A stretch of DNA of 34,586 nt, from assembly GCA_021820485.1 (NCBI GenBank), contig JAKADO010000028.1:1-34586 (forward strand), given 5' to 3'. Position numbers and translations under genes: made by a program. The notes under the pieces were generated by a model. That model ran no database searches, was not told the DNA's origin, and was given only the letters and a program-made list of their open reading frames with translations. The first letter of the stretch is position 1; each line of letters begins with the position of its first letter. Of this stretch, positions 7,802-17,201 are shown piece by piece. The DNA is from Bacillota bacterium (GTDB taxonomy: Bacteria > Bacillota > Sulfobacillia > Sulfobacillales > Sulfobacillaceae).

Positions 7802-8746
7802 TTAATCGGATGAACTGGCCATGACAGCCACGGCGAGCGCACCCATAAGCCCAGATTCTTGCCCCAATTGCGCAGGCACCAATTGGACCACCTGAGACAA
7901 CGCTTTGAGCGACCGGGCTTGCGCCTTCGACCAAACTCGGTCTCTGTATGCCGCCGACGCATGCGTAGCGACTCCACCGCCTAAAATGATCATTTCCGGA
8001 TTAAACAAATTTATGAGATACGAAAGGCCCAAACCCAACCAATCGGCAGCCTGCTCGATAATCGCGGTCGCCACGGCGTCACCCGCCTCATATCCGGCAA
8101 ATACCGCCTTGGTGTCCACCGTTGGGACTTCCTTCAAAAAATCGCTCTCCTGTTGACGCCGCTGGCCTTCCCGCGCAATGGCGGTGCCGGAGGCCAGGCT
8201 TTCCAAGCATCCTCGATGGCCGGCCGGGCATTCGGGTCCCTCCGGGCGCAGCACGATGTGCCCGAACTCACCTGCGTTGCCGCGTGATCCTCGGTCCAAT
8301 ATCCCATCCACGATGATTCCGGCTCCGATCCCCGTCGACACAGTGACATAAACACAATGCTGCGTGCCGCGACCCGCTCCGTAGAGCCACTCTCCAAGGC
8401 CGGCCGCTGTGGCATCATTCTGCACCGCCACCGGGAGATTGAGCCGTCCCTCCAAGCCCGTCCGCCAATCCAGCCCTTTCCACCCATGCAGATTGGATGT
8501 ATCCAATAGGATGGACCCATCCAGGGGCCCAGGAGAGCCGAGACCGATCCCAGTCATGCTACCCAAGTCAATCTGTGCGCTCTTCGCGAGGTCTCTGACG
8601 GCCGCGGCAATGTTATCCGACACAATGTCCGGCGCCCAGGCAGGGTTGGTTGCCAAAACAGTTCGAGCCCGAAAATTTCCCTGCTCATCCCCAATTCCCA
8701 ATGCAATCTTTGTTCCTCCAACATCTATCGCCACGTACTCAGCCAC
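7802..8746 (-). CDS. glcK: ROK-family glucokinase
   Basis: This enzyme phosphorylates glucose to glucose-6-phosphate in the cytoplasm. The 314-residue protein has the phosphate-1 loop DVGGTK (residues 8-13), the catalytic aspartate in QNDATAA (Asp111), the adenosine region STGIGAGII (137-145) and the ROK signature from GNAGEFGHIV to GCLES. The zinc site of the family (usually His plus CxCGxxGC) reads CPAGHRGC, so the second cysteine is Ala175; His177 is a possible substitute. The start is GTG with GGGGGAG five bases upstream. It is divergent from the pentose phosphate operon, which uses its product, with a 139-bp control region between them. A fructokinase or other ROK sugar kinase activity cannot be excluded. 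Confidence 0.9.
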   Translation of the reverse strand: MAEYVAIDVGGTKIALGIGDEQGNFRARTVLATNPAWAPDIVSDNIAAAVRDLAKSAQIDLGSMTGIGLGSPGPLDGSILLDTSNLHGWKGLDWRTGLEGRLNLPVAVQNDATAAGLGEWLYGAGRGTQHCVYVTVSTGIGAGIIVDGILDRGSRGNAGEFGHIVLRPEGPECPAGHRGCLESLASGTAIAREGQRRQQESDFLKEVPTVDTKAVFAGYEAGDAVATAIIEQAADWLGLGLSYLINLFNPEMIILGGGVATHASAAYRDRVWSKAQARSLKALSQVVQLVPAQLGQESGLMGALAVAVMASSSD

Positions 8747-8790
8747 ACCGTCTCCCCCTTGCTCGACGCGCCCCCGGAAATTGGGTTGCG

Positions 8791-8819
8791 TTGCCAGTAT
8801 GAACTAGGTTCACTACAAT
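8791..8819 (+). promoter_or_regulatory. Sigma-A type promoter of the pentose phosphate operon
   Basis: TTGCCA (8791-8796) and TACAAT (8814-8819) are separated by 17 bases, and the tkt start lies 66 bases downstream of the -10 box. It is the best promoter-like pair in the glcK-tkt gap. Confidence 0.75.
8800..8812. promoter_or_regulatory. 13-bp palindrome in the spacer of the tkt promoter (possible operator)
   Basis: TGAAC-TAG-GTTCA is an inverted repeat with perfect 5-bp arms. It fits between the -35 and -10 boxes, where a bound repressor would block RNA polymerase. The binding protein is not identified in the window. Confidence 0.45.
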
Positions 8820-8885
8820 AACCCTAAGGAATCGAAACCCGCGGGTCAACACGCGCGAACATAGCCTGCCTAGGAGGTTCGGCAA

Positions 8886-10874
8886 TTGCAGCAACAAACT
8901 TTGGAACAAAAAGCGGTTAACGTTATTCGAGGATTGGCCATTGACGGCGTGGAGGCAGCTGGCGTAGGACACCCCGGCATGCCGCTGGGCGCAGCGCCCA
9001 TGGCCTACGCGCTATGGACCAAATTTCTTCGGCATAATCCCCAGAGCCCTCAATGGCTAAACCGTGACCGATTCGTCCTTTCTGCCGGCCACGGCTCGAT
9101 GTTGCTTTATGCACTGTTGTACTTAAGCGGATATGACTTGCCGCTTGAGGAACTCAAACGCTTTCGACAGTGGAATTCGAAGACCCCTGGGCACCCGGAA
9201 TACGGTCGGACGCCTGGCGTGGAAACAACTACAGGGCCGCTGGGTCAAGGATTTGCCACGGGTGTGGGCATGGCCATGGCCGAGCGATGGCTCGCTGCTC
9301 AATACAACCAGCCTGATTTGACGCTCATTGACCACTACACGTACGGTATCGTGTCGGACGGTGACCTGATGGAAGGGGTAGCCTCCGAGGCGGCGTCATT
9401 GGCCGGCACGTTGAAGCTTTCCAAGCTGATCTATCTCTATGACGACAACCACATCTCGATTGAGGGACACACCGACATCGCCTTTACCGAGGATGTCCTG
9501 AAGCGGTTTGACGCGTACGGATGGCACACCGAGCGCATCCGCGACGGCAATGACGTGGATGCCATTGCCCAAGCAATTGAGCGGGCCCAACAGGATCCTC
9601 GCCCATCGCTCATCGCTGTGCGCACGCTGATTGGCTATGGAAGCCCCAATCGGCAGGACACGCCCAAGGCGCACGGCGAAGCGCTAGGTCCCGAAGAGGC
9701 TAAGCTGACCAAAGAATTCTTGGGATTGCCGGCGGACAAGAGCTTCTACGTGCCTGATGACGTCCTGGCGCATTTTCGGCAAGCCGTCTCCAACGGGAAC
9801 GAGTGGGAGGCGGACTGGAATCGCCGTTGGTCCCAATACCAATCCCAGCATCCAGATTTGGCCCGGGAACTGCACGATGCACTAAACCGCGCTGTCCCCC
9901 CCAACGCCTTCAACGATCTGCCGTCTTGGGACGTGGGAACAAGTCTGGCGACACGGCAAGCCTCTGGAGAAGTGCTCAACCACATTGCGGCTCGTTGGCC
10001 GAATCTCATTGGCGGCTCCGCGGATTTGGCGCCATCCAACAACACCAACATCAAGGGAGGCGGGGATTTTTCCGCCGCAAACCCCGGTGGCCGCAACCTG
10101 CATTTTGGAGTTCGGGAACACGCCATGGGCGCCGCGTTGAACGGCATGCTGCTGCACGGAGGATTGCGCGTCTACGGCGGCACCTTTCTGATTTTCTCGG
10201 ACTACATGCGTCCAGCGATTCGTTTGGCGAGCCTCATGGAGCAACCGGCCATCTACATTTTTACCCACGACTCCATCGGTTTAGGCGAGGATGGTCCCAC
10301 CCATCAACCCATCGAGCAATTGGCTGCGCTGCGCGCGATTCCGGGCCTATACGTGGTGCGCCCAGCGGACCCCAATGAAACCCGTGAAGCATGGAAACTG
10401 GCTCTTGAACTTACGGACCATCCCGTGGCGATGTCCCTCACGCGACAAAAGGTGTCGTCGCTGCCATCGGATAAAGCCGCGGGCCTGCACAAGGGTGCCT
10501 ATGTGCTGTGGGAAAACGACCCTCAGCCCGCCCTGGTGTTGATGGCCTCGGGCTCGGAAGTCGGTCTCGCCTACAAGGCCGCTGAGCAACTGGGGCGCGA
10601 GGGCATCCGCGTTCGGGTCGTCTCATTCCCCTGTTGGGAACGCTTTGACGAGCAAGATGCGGCCTATCGCGAACAGGTCCTTCCCCAAGGCACGGCTCGC
10701 GTAGCCATTGAAGCTGCGTCCCCGATGGGGTGGGACAAATACGTTGGATCCCACGGGACCGTGATCGGGTTAAACCATTTTGGAGCATCCGCCCCCGCGG
10801 AAGAACTGTTTCGACAGTTCGGCTTTACGCCGGAACATGTGGTGGAAGAAGCCAAACGGCTCCTAAGACAGTAG
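8886..10874 (+). CDS. tkt: Transketolase
   Basis: This thiamine-diphosphate enzyme moves two-carbon units between sugar phosphates in the pentose phosphate pathway (and in the Calvin cycle if one is present). The 662 residues contain [17 protein letters not shown] (28-44), the thiamine-binding GDGDLMEG near 158, [20 protein letters not shown] near 470 and a normal C-terminal domain. The start is TTG at 8886 with TAGGAGG nine bases upstream; no ATG fits the conserved N-terminus. It is the first gene of a seven-gene plus-strand operon, and 26 bases separate it from the next gene. The promoter is at 8791-8819. Confidence 0.97.
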   Translation: MQQQTLEQKAVNVIRGLAIDGVEAAGVGHPGMPLGAAPMAYALWTKFLRHNPQSPQWLNRDRFVLSAGHGSMLLYALLYLSGYDLPLEELKRFRQWNSKTPGHPEYGRTPGVETTTGPLGQGFATGVGMAMAERWLAAQYNQPDLTLIDHYTYGIVSDGDLMEGVASEAASLAGTLKLSKLIYLYDDNHISIEGHTDIAFTEDVLKRFDAYGWHTERIRDGNDVDAIAQAIERAQQDPRPSLIAVRTLIGYGSPNRQDTPKAHGEALGPEEAKLTKEFLGLPADKSFYVPDDVLAHFRQAVSNGNEWEADWNRRWSQYQSQHPDLARELHDALNRAVPPNAFNDLPSWDVGTSLATRQASGEVLNHIAARWPNLIGGSADLAPSNNTNIKGGGDFSAANPGGRNLHFGVREHAMGAALNGMLLHGGLRVYGGTFLIFSDYMRPAIRLASLMEQPAIYIFTHDSIGLGEDGPTHQPIEQLAALRAIPGLYVVRPADPNETREAWKLALELTDHPVAMSLTRQKVSSLPSDKAAGLHKGAYVLWENDPQPALVLMASGSEVGLAYKAAEQLGREGIRVRVVSFPCWERFDEQDAAYREQVLPQGTARVAIEAASPMGWDKYVGSHGTVIGLNHFGASAPAEELFRQFGFTPEHVVEEAKRLLRQ

Positions 10875-10900
10875 ACAGAACGAATATAGGAGGGATAAGG

Positions 10901-13657
10901 GTGAACCCGATTCGAGCCATTCAGGACCTCGGACAAAGCCTATGGTACGACAACATTCGCCGGGGACTGATTGATTCCGGTGAACTGGCTCAACTCATTG
11001 CCCAGGGGATAACAGGCATTACGTCCAACCCCACAATTTTCGAAAAGGCCATCAACGGCTCGCACGACTATGATGCGGCGATTCAAAAGCTGGCTCCTGC
11101 CGCCTCTTCGGTCGATGCCTTGTATGATGCGCTGGTGCTCGAGGATATCGGACGGGGCGCCGACCTTCTGCGCCCCGTCTACAATCAAACGCGGGGCCGG
11201 GACGGCTACATCAGCATTGAGGTGCCCCCCACCATGGCGGAGAATACGGAAGCCACCATCAAGGAGGCGCATCGACTGTTCGTGGCGCTTAATCGCCCCA
11301 ACATCATGATAAAGGTGCCTGCCACGCCAGCCGGCATTCCGGCCATCCGGCAGCTCATTGCCGACGGCATCAATGTGAACGTGACGCTGATATTCAGCCT
11401 CGATGCTTATCGCGATGTGATTGACGCCTACATCAACGGCTTATCCGAACGGGAGGCACGGGGATTGCCCCTGGATCGGGTGGCGTCGGTGGCCAGCTTT
11501 TTCGTCAGTCGAGTGGACACACTGGTCGACCGTCTCATTCAGGAAAAGAATCTGGACTCATCCTTCCTCGGAAAGGCCGGCATCGCCAATGCCAAGCTTG
11601 CCTACCAACTGTTTCTGGAACAGTTCGGGGATGCGCGCTTCACCCGTTTGAAAGAGCGCGGCGCCATGGTTCAGCGACCGTTGTGGGCTTCCACCAGCAC
11701 CAAGAACCCCCAATACCCCGATCTGCTGTACGTGGAAGCCCTGATTGGGCCAGACACCGTCGACACCTTGCCACCGGCCACCGTGGACGCGATTTTGGAC
11801 CACGGCCGTGCCCAGCGAACCATTGACCAGCAGGTGGACGATGCCCGTTCCGTCATTGACGCATTGGAGTCCCACGGCATTGCCATGAAGTCGGTCACCG
11901 ATCAGTTGCTGGACGAAGGGGTGAAGAGTTTTCACCAATCCTTCATCACCTTGCGGGAGAGTTTGGAAAAAAAAACTATCCAACATAAGATTCCCAGTGG
12001 CGTGTTCCATCTCGGCCAGTATCAGGACGCCTGTCAGAACACGGTCGAAGGTCTGAACCATGACCGCGCGGTGCCGCGCCTGTGGGATCACGACGCCGCG
12101 CTCTGGTCCACCGCCCCGGAACACCAAGCCATCATCCAGAATGCCCTGGGATGGCTGTCGGTGCCGGAGCGCGTGCTGGAAGACGCCCCGCACCTCCACA
12201 CTTTCGTAAAACAGGCGGTATTGGACGGATTTACAGATGCGGTGGTATTGGGGATGGGCGGCAGCAGTCTCGTTTCGGACGTGTTGGTGAATACCTTCTC
12301 TTCCGGGCAGCCGGGACTTTCTCTGCACGTATTGGACACTACCGACGCGCGCGCGATTGATCACCTCACCCGCAAGCTTCCCTTGGAGAAGACGCTCTTC
12401 ATTGTCGCCAGCAAATCCGGCACAACCACAGAACCCAATGCCTTTTACCACTACTTTTGGGATGTGGTCCAACGCCGCGGTCTGGATCCCGCTCGCCAGT
12501 TCATCGCCATCACGGACCCTGGCACAAGCATGGCCAAGGAGGCGGACGCCAAAAACTTCCGGCATGTCTTTTTAAATCCGGCAGATATTGGCGGGCGATA
12601 TTCCGCGCTGTCGTGGTTCGGCATGGTGCCGGCTTCGCTGTATGGACTGGACGTTCCCAAGCTCTTGAACCAAGCTTTGGCGATGCAGGCTGCCTGCCGC
12701 GTGCCGGAGGTGAGCCAAAACCCCGGCGCGCACCTCGGTGCCGCGCTGGGCGGACTCGCGCGAGCTGGGCGGGACAAAGTAACCCTTGTCATGCCCGGTC
12801 AGATTAGCCATCTGGGCGATTGGTTGGAGCAACTTTTGGCCGAGTCCACCGGGAAGCTGGGCACTGGCCTCATCCCGATTGCCCATGAGCCGCTTTACCC
12901 GCCGCAGAGCTACAGTCAGGACCGCGTATTCATCGTCTATCAGTGGCAGGAAGAACCTCTTCCCATCTCCGTCGACCAATTGCGGGAAGCCGGGCACCCT
13001 GTAATCCAGTATCATCTGACCGACCCGTACCAGGTCGCGCAAGAGTTCTACCGCTGGGAAATTGCGACGGCCATCGCCGGATCCGTTTTGCAAATCGACG
13101 CCTTCGATCAGCCCAATGTCCAGGAAAGCAAGGACAATACCAAGTCCATTTTGGGGTCCTTGGATCATGGCCATCTTGGGCCCGAGCAACTGCATACGTC
13201 GGATGGCTTGCAGTGGACGGCCTCTGCCCCATTGAGCCAGGCGGATCTGTCTTCTTCCCTCAAGGCGTTGCTGGCGCTCGCTGGACCGTCGAGCTACGTG
13301 GCTCTGATGGCTTACGTCGAGCCAACCGATGCGATGGACCATGCCCTGGTGGAGTTGCGTCGCCGCCTCACTACCCTAACGGGTCGGCCAACCACCTTCG
13401 GCTACGGTCCCCGTTTCCTGCACAGCACAGGCCAACTGCACAAAGGCGGACCGGCAACCGGACTCTTTGTCCAATTTGTGGCGCAGGACGGCCCGAAGCT
13501 TCCTGTTCCCGGAGATGGTTACGACTTTTTGACACTCATGCAGGCACAAGCACTCGGCGACTTTCAATCGCTGTTGGCGCATGGCCGCCCGGTGGTGCGG
13601 ATCTTTCTCTCCGATCCGGCACCGGACGCGCTTCGGAAGGTGATCAGTCTCCTCTAG
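10901..13657 (+). CDS. tal-pgi: Bifunctional transaldolase / glucose-6-phosphate isomerase (fusion)
   Basis: A 918-residue fusion. Residues 1 to about 365 are transaldolase, which moves dihydroxyacetone units: SNPTIFEKAI at 42-51 and the Schiff-base lysine Lys138 in NIMIKVPAT. Residues about 385-918 are glucose-6-phosphate isomerase, which interconverts glucose-6-phosphate and fructose-6-phosphate: VLGMGGSSLVSDVL and then VASKSGTTTEPNAF near residue 505. Tal-Pgi fusions are known in some Actinobacteria, Cyanobacteria and Firmicutes. The start is the GTG at 10901 with AGGAGG upstream; the frame is open further upstream inside tkt, but that part is shadow sequence. The fusion joins the enzyme that regenerates hexose phosphate to the one that returns it to the oxidative branch encoded by the next genes. 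Confidence 0.95.
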   Translation: MNPIRAIQDLGQSLWYDNIRRGLIDSGELAQLIAQGITGITSNPTIFEKAINGSHDYDAAIQKLAPAASSVDALYDALVLEDIGRGADLLRPVYNQTRGRDGYISIEVPPTMAENTEATIKEAHRLFVALNRPNIMIKVPATPAGIPAIRQLIADGINVNVTLIFSLDAYRDVIDAYINGLSEREARGLPLDRVASVASFFVSRVDTLVDRLIQEKNLDSSFLGKAGIANAKLAYQLFLEQFGDARFTRLKERGAMVQRPLWASTSTKNPQYPDLLYVEALIGPDTVDTLPPATVDAILDHGRAQRTIDQQVDDARSVIDALESHGIAMKSVTDQLLDEGVKSFHQSFITLRESLEKKTIQHKIPSGVFHLGQYQDACQNTVEGLNHDRAVPRLWDHDAALWSTAPEHQAIIQNALGWLSVPERVLEDAPHLHTFVKQAVLDGFTDAVVLGMGGSSLVSDVLVNTFSSGQPGLSLHVLDTTDARAIDHLTRKLPLEKTLFIVASKSGTTTEPNAFYHYFWDVVQRRGLDPARQFIAITDPGTSMAKEADAKNFRHVFLNPADIGGRYSALSWFGMVPASLYGLDVPKLLNQALAMQAACRVPEVSQNPGAHLGAALGGLARAGRDKVTLVMPGQISHLGDWLEQLLAESTGKLGTGLIPIAHEPLYPPQSYSQDRVFIVYQWQEEPLPISVDQLREAGHPVIQYHLTDPYQVAQEFYRWEIATAIAGSVLQIDAFDQPNVQESKDNTKSILGSLDHGHLGPEQLHTSDGLQWTASAPLSQADLSSSLKALLALAGPSSYVALMAYVEPTDAMDHALVELRRRLTTLTGRPTTFGYGPRFLHSTGQLHKGGPATGLFVQFVAQDGPKLPVPGDGYDFLTLMQAQALGDFQSLLAHGRPVVRIFLSDPAPDALRKVISLL

Positions 13658-13689
13658 ACCTGATCTTACGGACGTATAGGAGGTGCACT

Positions 13690-14586
13690 ATGAAACTTGC
13701 GATGATTGGCTTAGGGCGAATGGGCGGCAACATGGCGGAGCGCCTGTTGGAGGATGGACACGACGTGGTCGTCTACGATCCCAGCGCGGAGGCCCGGAAC
13801 CATTTGGCGGATAAAGGCGGCATTCCAGCAGAGACTCTGGAAGATGCCATCTCCAAACTCCCGTCCCCGCGTATTGTTTGGGTGATGGTGCCTGCTGGCC
13901 AGCCCACGGAAGACACTATCCAGACACTAATCGACACGCTTCATCCCGGAGATATCATCATCGACGGTGGAAACTCCAACTTCCGGGATTCTATGCGTCG
14001 CGGCAAATCCGCTGAAGCACGCCACGTCTCATTTATCGACGCCGGCACCAGCGGAGGCGTTTGGGGCCTGAAGAACGGCTATTGCCTGATGGTTGGAGGA
14101 TCCGACGATGCCGTAGGGATCGCGAAGCCCATCTTTGAAACGCTCGCCCCGGAAGATGGTTACCTCCACGCGGGACCCATTGGTTCCGGACACTTCGTCA
14201 AGATGGTCCACAACGGAATCGAATATGGCCTCCTCCAGGCATACGGCGAAGGTTTTGAGATTATGAAATCATCCGAGTTCCCCTTGGATCTGCCTGCCAT
14301 CGCAGCAGTCTGGAACCATGGCAGCGTCGTGCGCAGCTGGCTCCTGGAACTGCTGGAGGATGCCTACCGTGAAAACCCCACATTAGAGCATGTTCGGGGG
14401 TATGTTGACGACTCGGGCGAAGGCCGATGGACGGTAGCCGAGGCAATTAACGAAAACGTCCCTGCGCCGGTCATCACGCTGGCGCTGTTGGCCCGATTTG
14501 CCTCCCGTCAAGACGAGTCATACTCCGCCAAGGTGATTGCGGCGCTCCGAAACGAATTCGGCGGGCACGCCATCCACAATGAATGA
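13690..14586 (+). CDS. gnd: 6-phosphogluconate dehydrogenase, decarboxylating, short form
   Basis: The enzyme oxidises and decarboxylates 6-phosphogluconate to ribulose-5-phosphate, yielding NAD(P)H. The 298 residues begin with the nucleotide-binding fold MKLAMIGLGRMGGNMAERLL; IIDGGNSNFRDS near residue 92 and the catalytic segment GSGHFVKMVHNGIEYG near 168 follow. It is about 300 residues and not the classical 470, and thus belongs to the short, often NAD-preferring type (GntZ/YqeC-like). The ATG at 13690 has ATAGGAGG seven bases upstream; the open frame reaching back to 12943 is antisense-free shadow of the fusion gene and is not coding. The 3' end overlaps or abuts the start of zwf. Confidence 0.96.
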   Translation: MKLAMIGLGRMGGNMAERLLEDGHDVVVYDPSAEARNHLADKGGIPAETLEDAISKLPSPRIVWVMVPAGQPTEDTIQTLIDTLHPGDIIIDGGNSNFRDSMRRGKSAEARHVSFIDAGTSGGVWGLKNGYCLMVGGSDDAVGIAKPIFETLAPEDGYLHAGPIGSGHFVKMVHNGIEYGLLQAYGEGFEIMKSSEFPLDLPAIAAVWNHGSVVRSWLLELLEDAYRENPTLEHVRGYVDDSGEGRWTVAEAINENVPAPVITLALLARFASRQDESYSAKVIAALRNEFGGHAIHNE

Positions 14587-14599
14587 GATTGGGGGCGCT

Positions 14600-16132
14600 A
14601 TGATGGAAACGCTGATGGATAATCCGCTCAAAGAAGGTCTAGGGGAACGGCGGCGGCCCGAGCCCTTCACGTTTGTGATCTTCGGCGCGGCGGGCGACCT
14701 GGCCCACCGTAAGCTGTTTCCCGCCCTTTACAACTTGATGGTGGACAACTGGCTGGGCGGCGACTGCCGAATTATCGGCGTGGCACGCCGTCCCTACGAT
14801 ACCGACACCTTTCGGGAAGACGTGCGAAAGGCCATCGTCAAGTACTCGCGCCGGAAGCCCGAATCTGCCGTGCTGGATCGTCTTATCGCCAACACCAGCT
14901 ATCTCACGGCCGATTTTAATGATGCCGGTCAGTATGGCGCACTGAAGGCCGTGCTGACAGATCCGGGACAGGACTTTCCCAAGAACCATCTGTTTTACCT
15001 GGCCACGCCGCCCTCAGCCTATCCAATCATCGCGGCCAACTTAGGCGCCGTCGGTCTGGCGCGCCCAGACACGCCCGAACATTGGGTGCGCATTATCGTG
15101 GAAAAGCCCTTTGGTCATGACTTAGACTCGGCCGTGGCCTTGAACGCGGACCTGCATCATGTCTTCGACGAGTCACAGATTTACCGCATCGACCACTATC
15201 TCGGCAAGGAAACGGTCCAAAATATTTTGGTGTTCCGCTTCGCTAACGGCATTTTTGAGCCTTTGTGGACCCGCCAATATGTTGACCACGTACAGATTAC
15301 CGTGGCTGAGTCGTTGGGCGTGGCCGGGCGTGGATCCTACTACGACCAGGCGGGAGCGCTCCGCGATATGGTGCAGAACCACATGCTCCAACTCGTCTCG
15401 CTCATTGCCATGGAACCGCCGGTCGCGTTCGAGGCCGATGCCGTCCGCGATGAAAAGGTCAAGGTGCTCCGGTCCATACGGCCTTTTTCCACCCGTGACG
15501 TGGCCGAGTATACGGTACGGGCTCAATACGAACACGGATCTGTCGACGGAGAAATTGTCCCGGGATATTTGGATGAACCCGACATTGCCTCCGACAGCCG
15601 GACCGAATCCTATGTGGCGCTTCGGCTCTTGATTGACAACTGGCGCTGGGCAGGTGTGCCCTTTTACCTCCGCACTGGAAAACGGCTGGCAAAACGGGCT
15701 ACCGAAATTGCCATCCAATTCAAGACCGCTCCGCATCGGTTCTTCCGTCAAACCGAGACGCCGGAACTGTCTCCCAACCTGCTGACTTTGAAGATTCAAC
15801 CGGACGAGGGCATTTCGCTGCGATTTGGCGCCAAAGTTCCAGGTCCGGAGATTCGCGTCAGAACTGTCAACATGGAGTTTCTCTACGGCACCTCGTTTGC
15901 CGGCACGCCGCCGGAAGCCTACGAACGCCTTCTGCTCGACGCAATGATTGGGGATTCGACGTTGTTTACACGCAAGGACGAAGTGGAAGCGGCATGGACC
16001 TTGGTGTCCTCGATTCTCCACGGCTGGCAGCGCGCTCGCGGGCCCATTCCCACCTACGAATCCGGATCGTGGGGTCCGGATGAAGCCGATCGGCTCCTTC
16101 AACACGACGGCTTTCGTTGGCGCCGCCCCTGA
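14600..16132 (+). CDS. zwf: Glucose-6-phosphate dehydrogenase
   Basis: First enzyme of the oxidative pentose phosphate pathway; converts glucose-6-phosphate to 6-phosphogluconolactone. With the ATG at 14600 it has 510 residues, a normal length. The coenzyme fold starts at FVIFGAAGDLAHRKLFPALY, and the active-site signature IYRIDHYLGKETVQN lies near residue 200. I chose 14600 because GGGGG lies five bases upstream; an ATG at 14579, overlapping the gnd stop, and another at 14603 are alternatives. The product is expected to work with the OpcA-like protein encoded just downstream. Confidence 0.95.
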   Translation: MMETLMDNPLKEGLGERRRPEPFTFVIFGAAGDLAHRKLFPALYNLMVDNWLGGDCRIIGVARRPYDTDTFREDVRKAIVKYSRRKPESAVLDRLIANTSYLTADFNDAGQYGALKAVLTDPGQDFPKNHLFYLATPPSAYPIIAANLGAVGLARPDTPEHWVRIIVEKPFGHDLDSAVALNADLHHVFDESQIYRIDHYLGKETVQNILVFRFANGIFEPLWTRQYVDHVQITVAESLGVAGRGSYYDQAGALRDMVQNHMLQLVSLIAMEPPVAFEADAVRDEKVKVLRSIRPFSTRDVAEYTVRAQYEHGSVDGEIVPGYLDEPDIASDSRTESYVALRLLIDNWRWAGVPFYLRTGKRLAKRATEIAIQFKTAPHRFFRQTETPELSPNLLTLKIQPDEGISLRFGAKVPGPEIRVRTVNMEFLYGTSFAGTPPEAYERLLLDAMIGDSTLFTRKDEVEAAWTLVSSILHGWQRARGPIPTYESGSWGPDEADRLLQHDGFRWRRP

Positions 16133-16172
16133 GGGCGCATTCGGGAACACTGGAGCATCGGAGGCGAGGTTG

Positions 16173-17201
16173 ATGACCCAACGTTCGATTCGTTGGACGA
16201 AAGAATCGGTCCGCGGCCCTGAGCTGCTTCAACATCTTCCATCGATTGTGCCACAGGCATTGAACGGCATAGTCCCCATTTCGGCGACCGTGATGACCTT
16301 GGGCATTTATGTGGAGGCGGCCCACCAATCCGACTGGATCCAAACCGCCCAACAGATTGCGCAAACCCATCCCGCCCGCATTTTGATTCTGAGTCCGGCG
16401 CCGAGCGGCCGAACCGAGGACCGAATCGATGTGGACGTCCACGCGGCCATCGAGGAGAACCGCGGTCCGGGACGGCCGCCGCTCCTCTTGTCCGAATGCC
16501 TGGCAATGACGCTCTATGGACGGATTGCCGATTACTGGCTCGATTGGATGCAACCGTTGATCCGATCGGATTTGCCCTCGTACCTCTGGTGGTTGCATGC
16601 GCCTCCTACTGAACGCTTTCGCTGGGATTTGCTGAGCAACACATTTGACTCGGTCATTATCGACAGCCAAGCGTTTCCGTTGGACCACTGGCTGCCGCTC
16701 ATCACGGCATCCGAGGACTACGGAATCGGCCTCATGGACCTCGACTGGATTCGCGGCGCGGCGTTCCGCCATCTCCTGGCGGAATCAGCGGACGACGCCC
16801 GCGCCCTAGCCATTTTGGAAGAACCCGACCATGTGGTGGTCACCAGCCGCGAGACAACACGCTGGCCCCTTCCCAGTTCCTGGCTGTGGCTTTCATGGAA
16901 GCTGCAATGGAAATTGGGACTGCCGCCATGTCATCACCCTACCATCGACGTGCAGCATGCCCACGGCACTGCTTCGGTCTGGCAGTTTTCTCGGGGCGAC
17001 CAATCCCTGGTGCTGAGTGATGCCGGTGAGTCCTGGTCGCTGCATTTGGTGGAGAATCACGCGGTCATACGGGCCTGGGAGGAGCCGCGATGGACCTCCG
17101 GGACGCTCGATGACCTGCGACGTTTGCTGACTGAAGGCCCCGACTTATTGTATCGGGAAACATTGCAACATAGCCTCTTGGAAAGGACCGAGCCCTTGTG
17201 A
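16173..17201 (+). CDS. opcA: OpcA-like glucose-6-phosphate dehydrogenase assembly protein
   Basis: OpcA proteins of Cyanobacteria and Actinobacteria are needed for assembly and redox activation of glucose-6-phosphate dehydrogenase. This 342-residue protein has the family's features: an N-terminal segment (SATVMTLGIYVE then HPARILILSPAPSG), a central SECLAMTLYGRIADYWLDWM followed by LIRSDLPSYLWWLHAPPTER, and IIDSQAFP near residue 170. The ATG at 16173 follows GGAGG by eight bases; the frame is open upstream through zwf, but that is shadow. It lies 40 bases after zwf and its TGA overlaps the GTG of pgl in GTGA, the same zwf-opcA-pgl order found in actinomycetes. The call rests on recognised segments and context, without an alignment. 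Confidence 0.86.
   Translation: MTQRSIRWTKESVRGPELLQHLPSIVPQALNGIVPISATVMTLGIYVEAAHQSDWIQTAQQIAQTHPARILILSPAPSGRTEDRIDVDVHAAIEENRGPGRPPLLLSECLAMTLYGRIADYWLDWMQPLIRSDLPSYLWWLHAPPTERFRWDLLSNTFDSVIIDSQAFPLDHWLPLITASEDYGIGLMDLDWIRGAAFRHLLAESADDARALAILEEPDHVVVTSRETTRWPLPSSWLWLSWKLQWKLGLPPCHHPTIDVQHAHGTASVWQFSRGDQSLVLSDAGESWSLHLVENHAVIRAWEEPRWTSGTLDDLRRLLTEGPDLLYRETLQHSLLERTEPL

Noticed and set aside
10730..10900. Upstream extension of the tal-pgi frame into tkt
   Set aside because: The conserved transaldolase N-terminus begins at the GTG 10901, which has AGGAGG; the extension overlaps the tkt coding end.
11558..12565. Long minus-strand frame of 335 residues
   Set aside because: It is antisense to the tal-pgi fusion, which shows clear catalytic motifs; long shadow frames are common in GC-rich genes.
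12943..13689. Upstream extension of the gnd frame
   Set aside because: The nucleotide-binding start MKLAMIGLGRMG at 13690 has a strong ribosome site; upstream is the fusion gene read in another frame.
15173..16150. Minus-strand frame of 325 residues
   Set aside because: It is antisense to zwf and has no ribosome site or recognisable domain.
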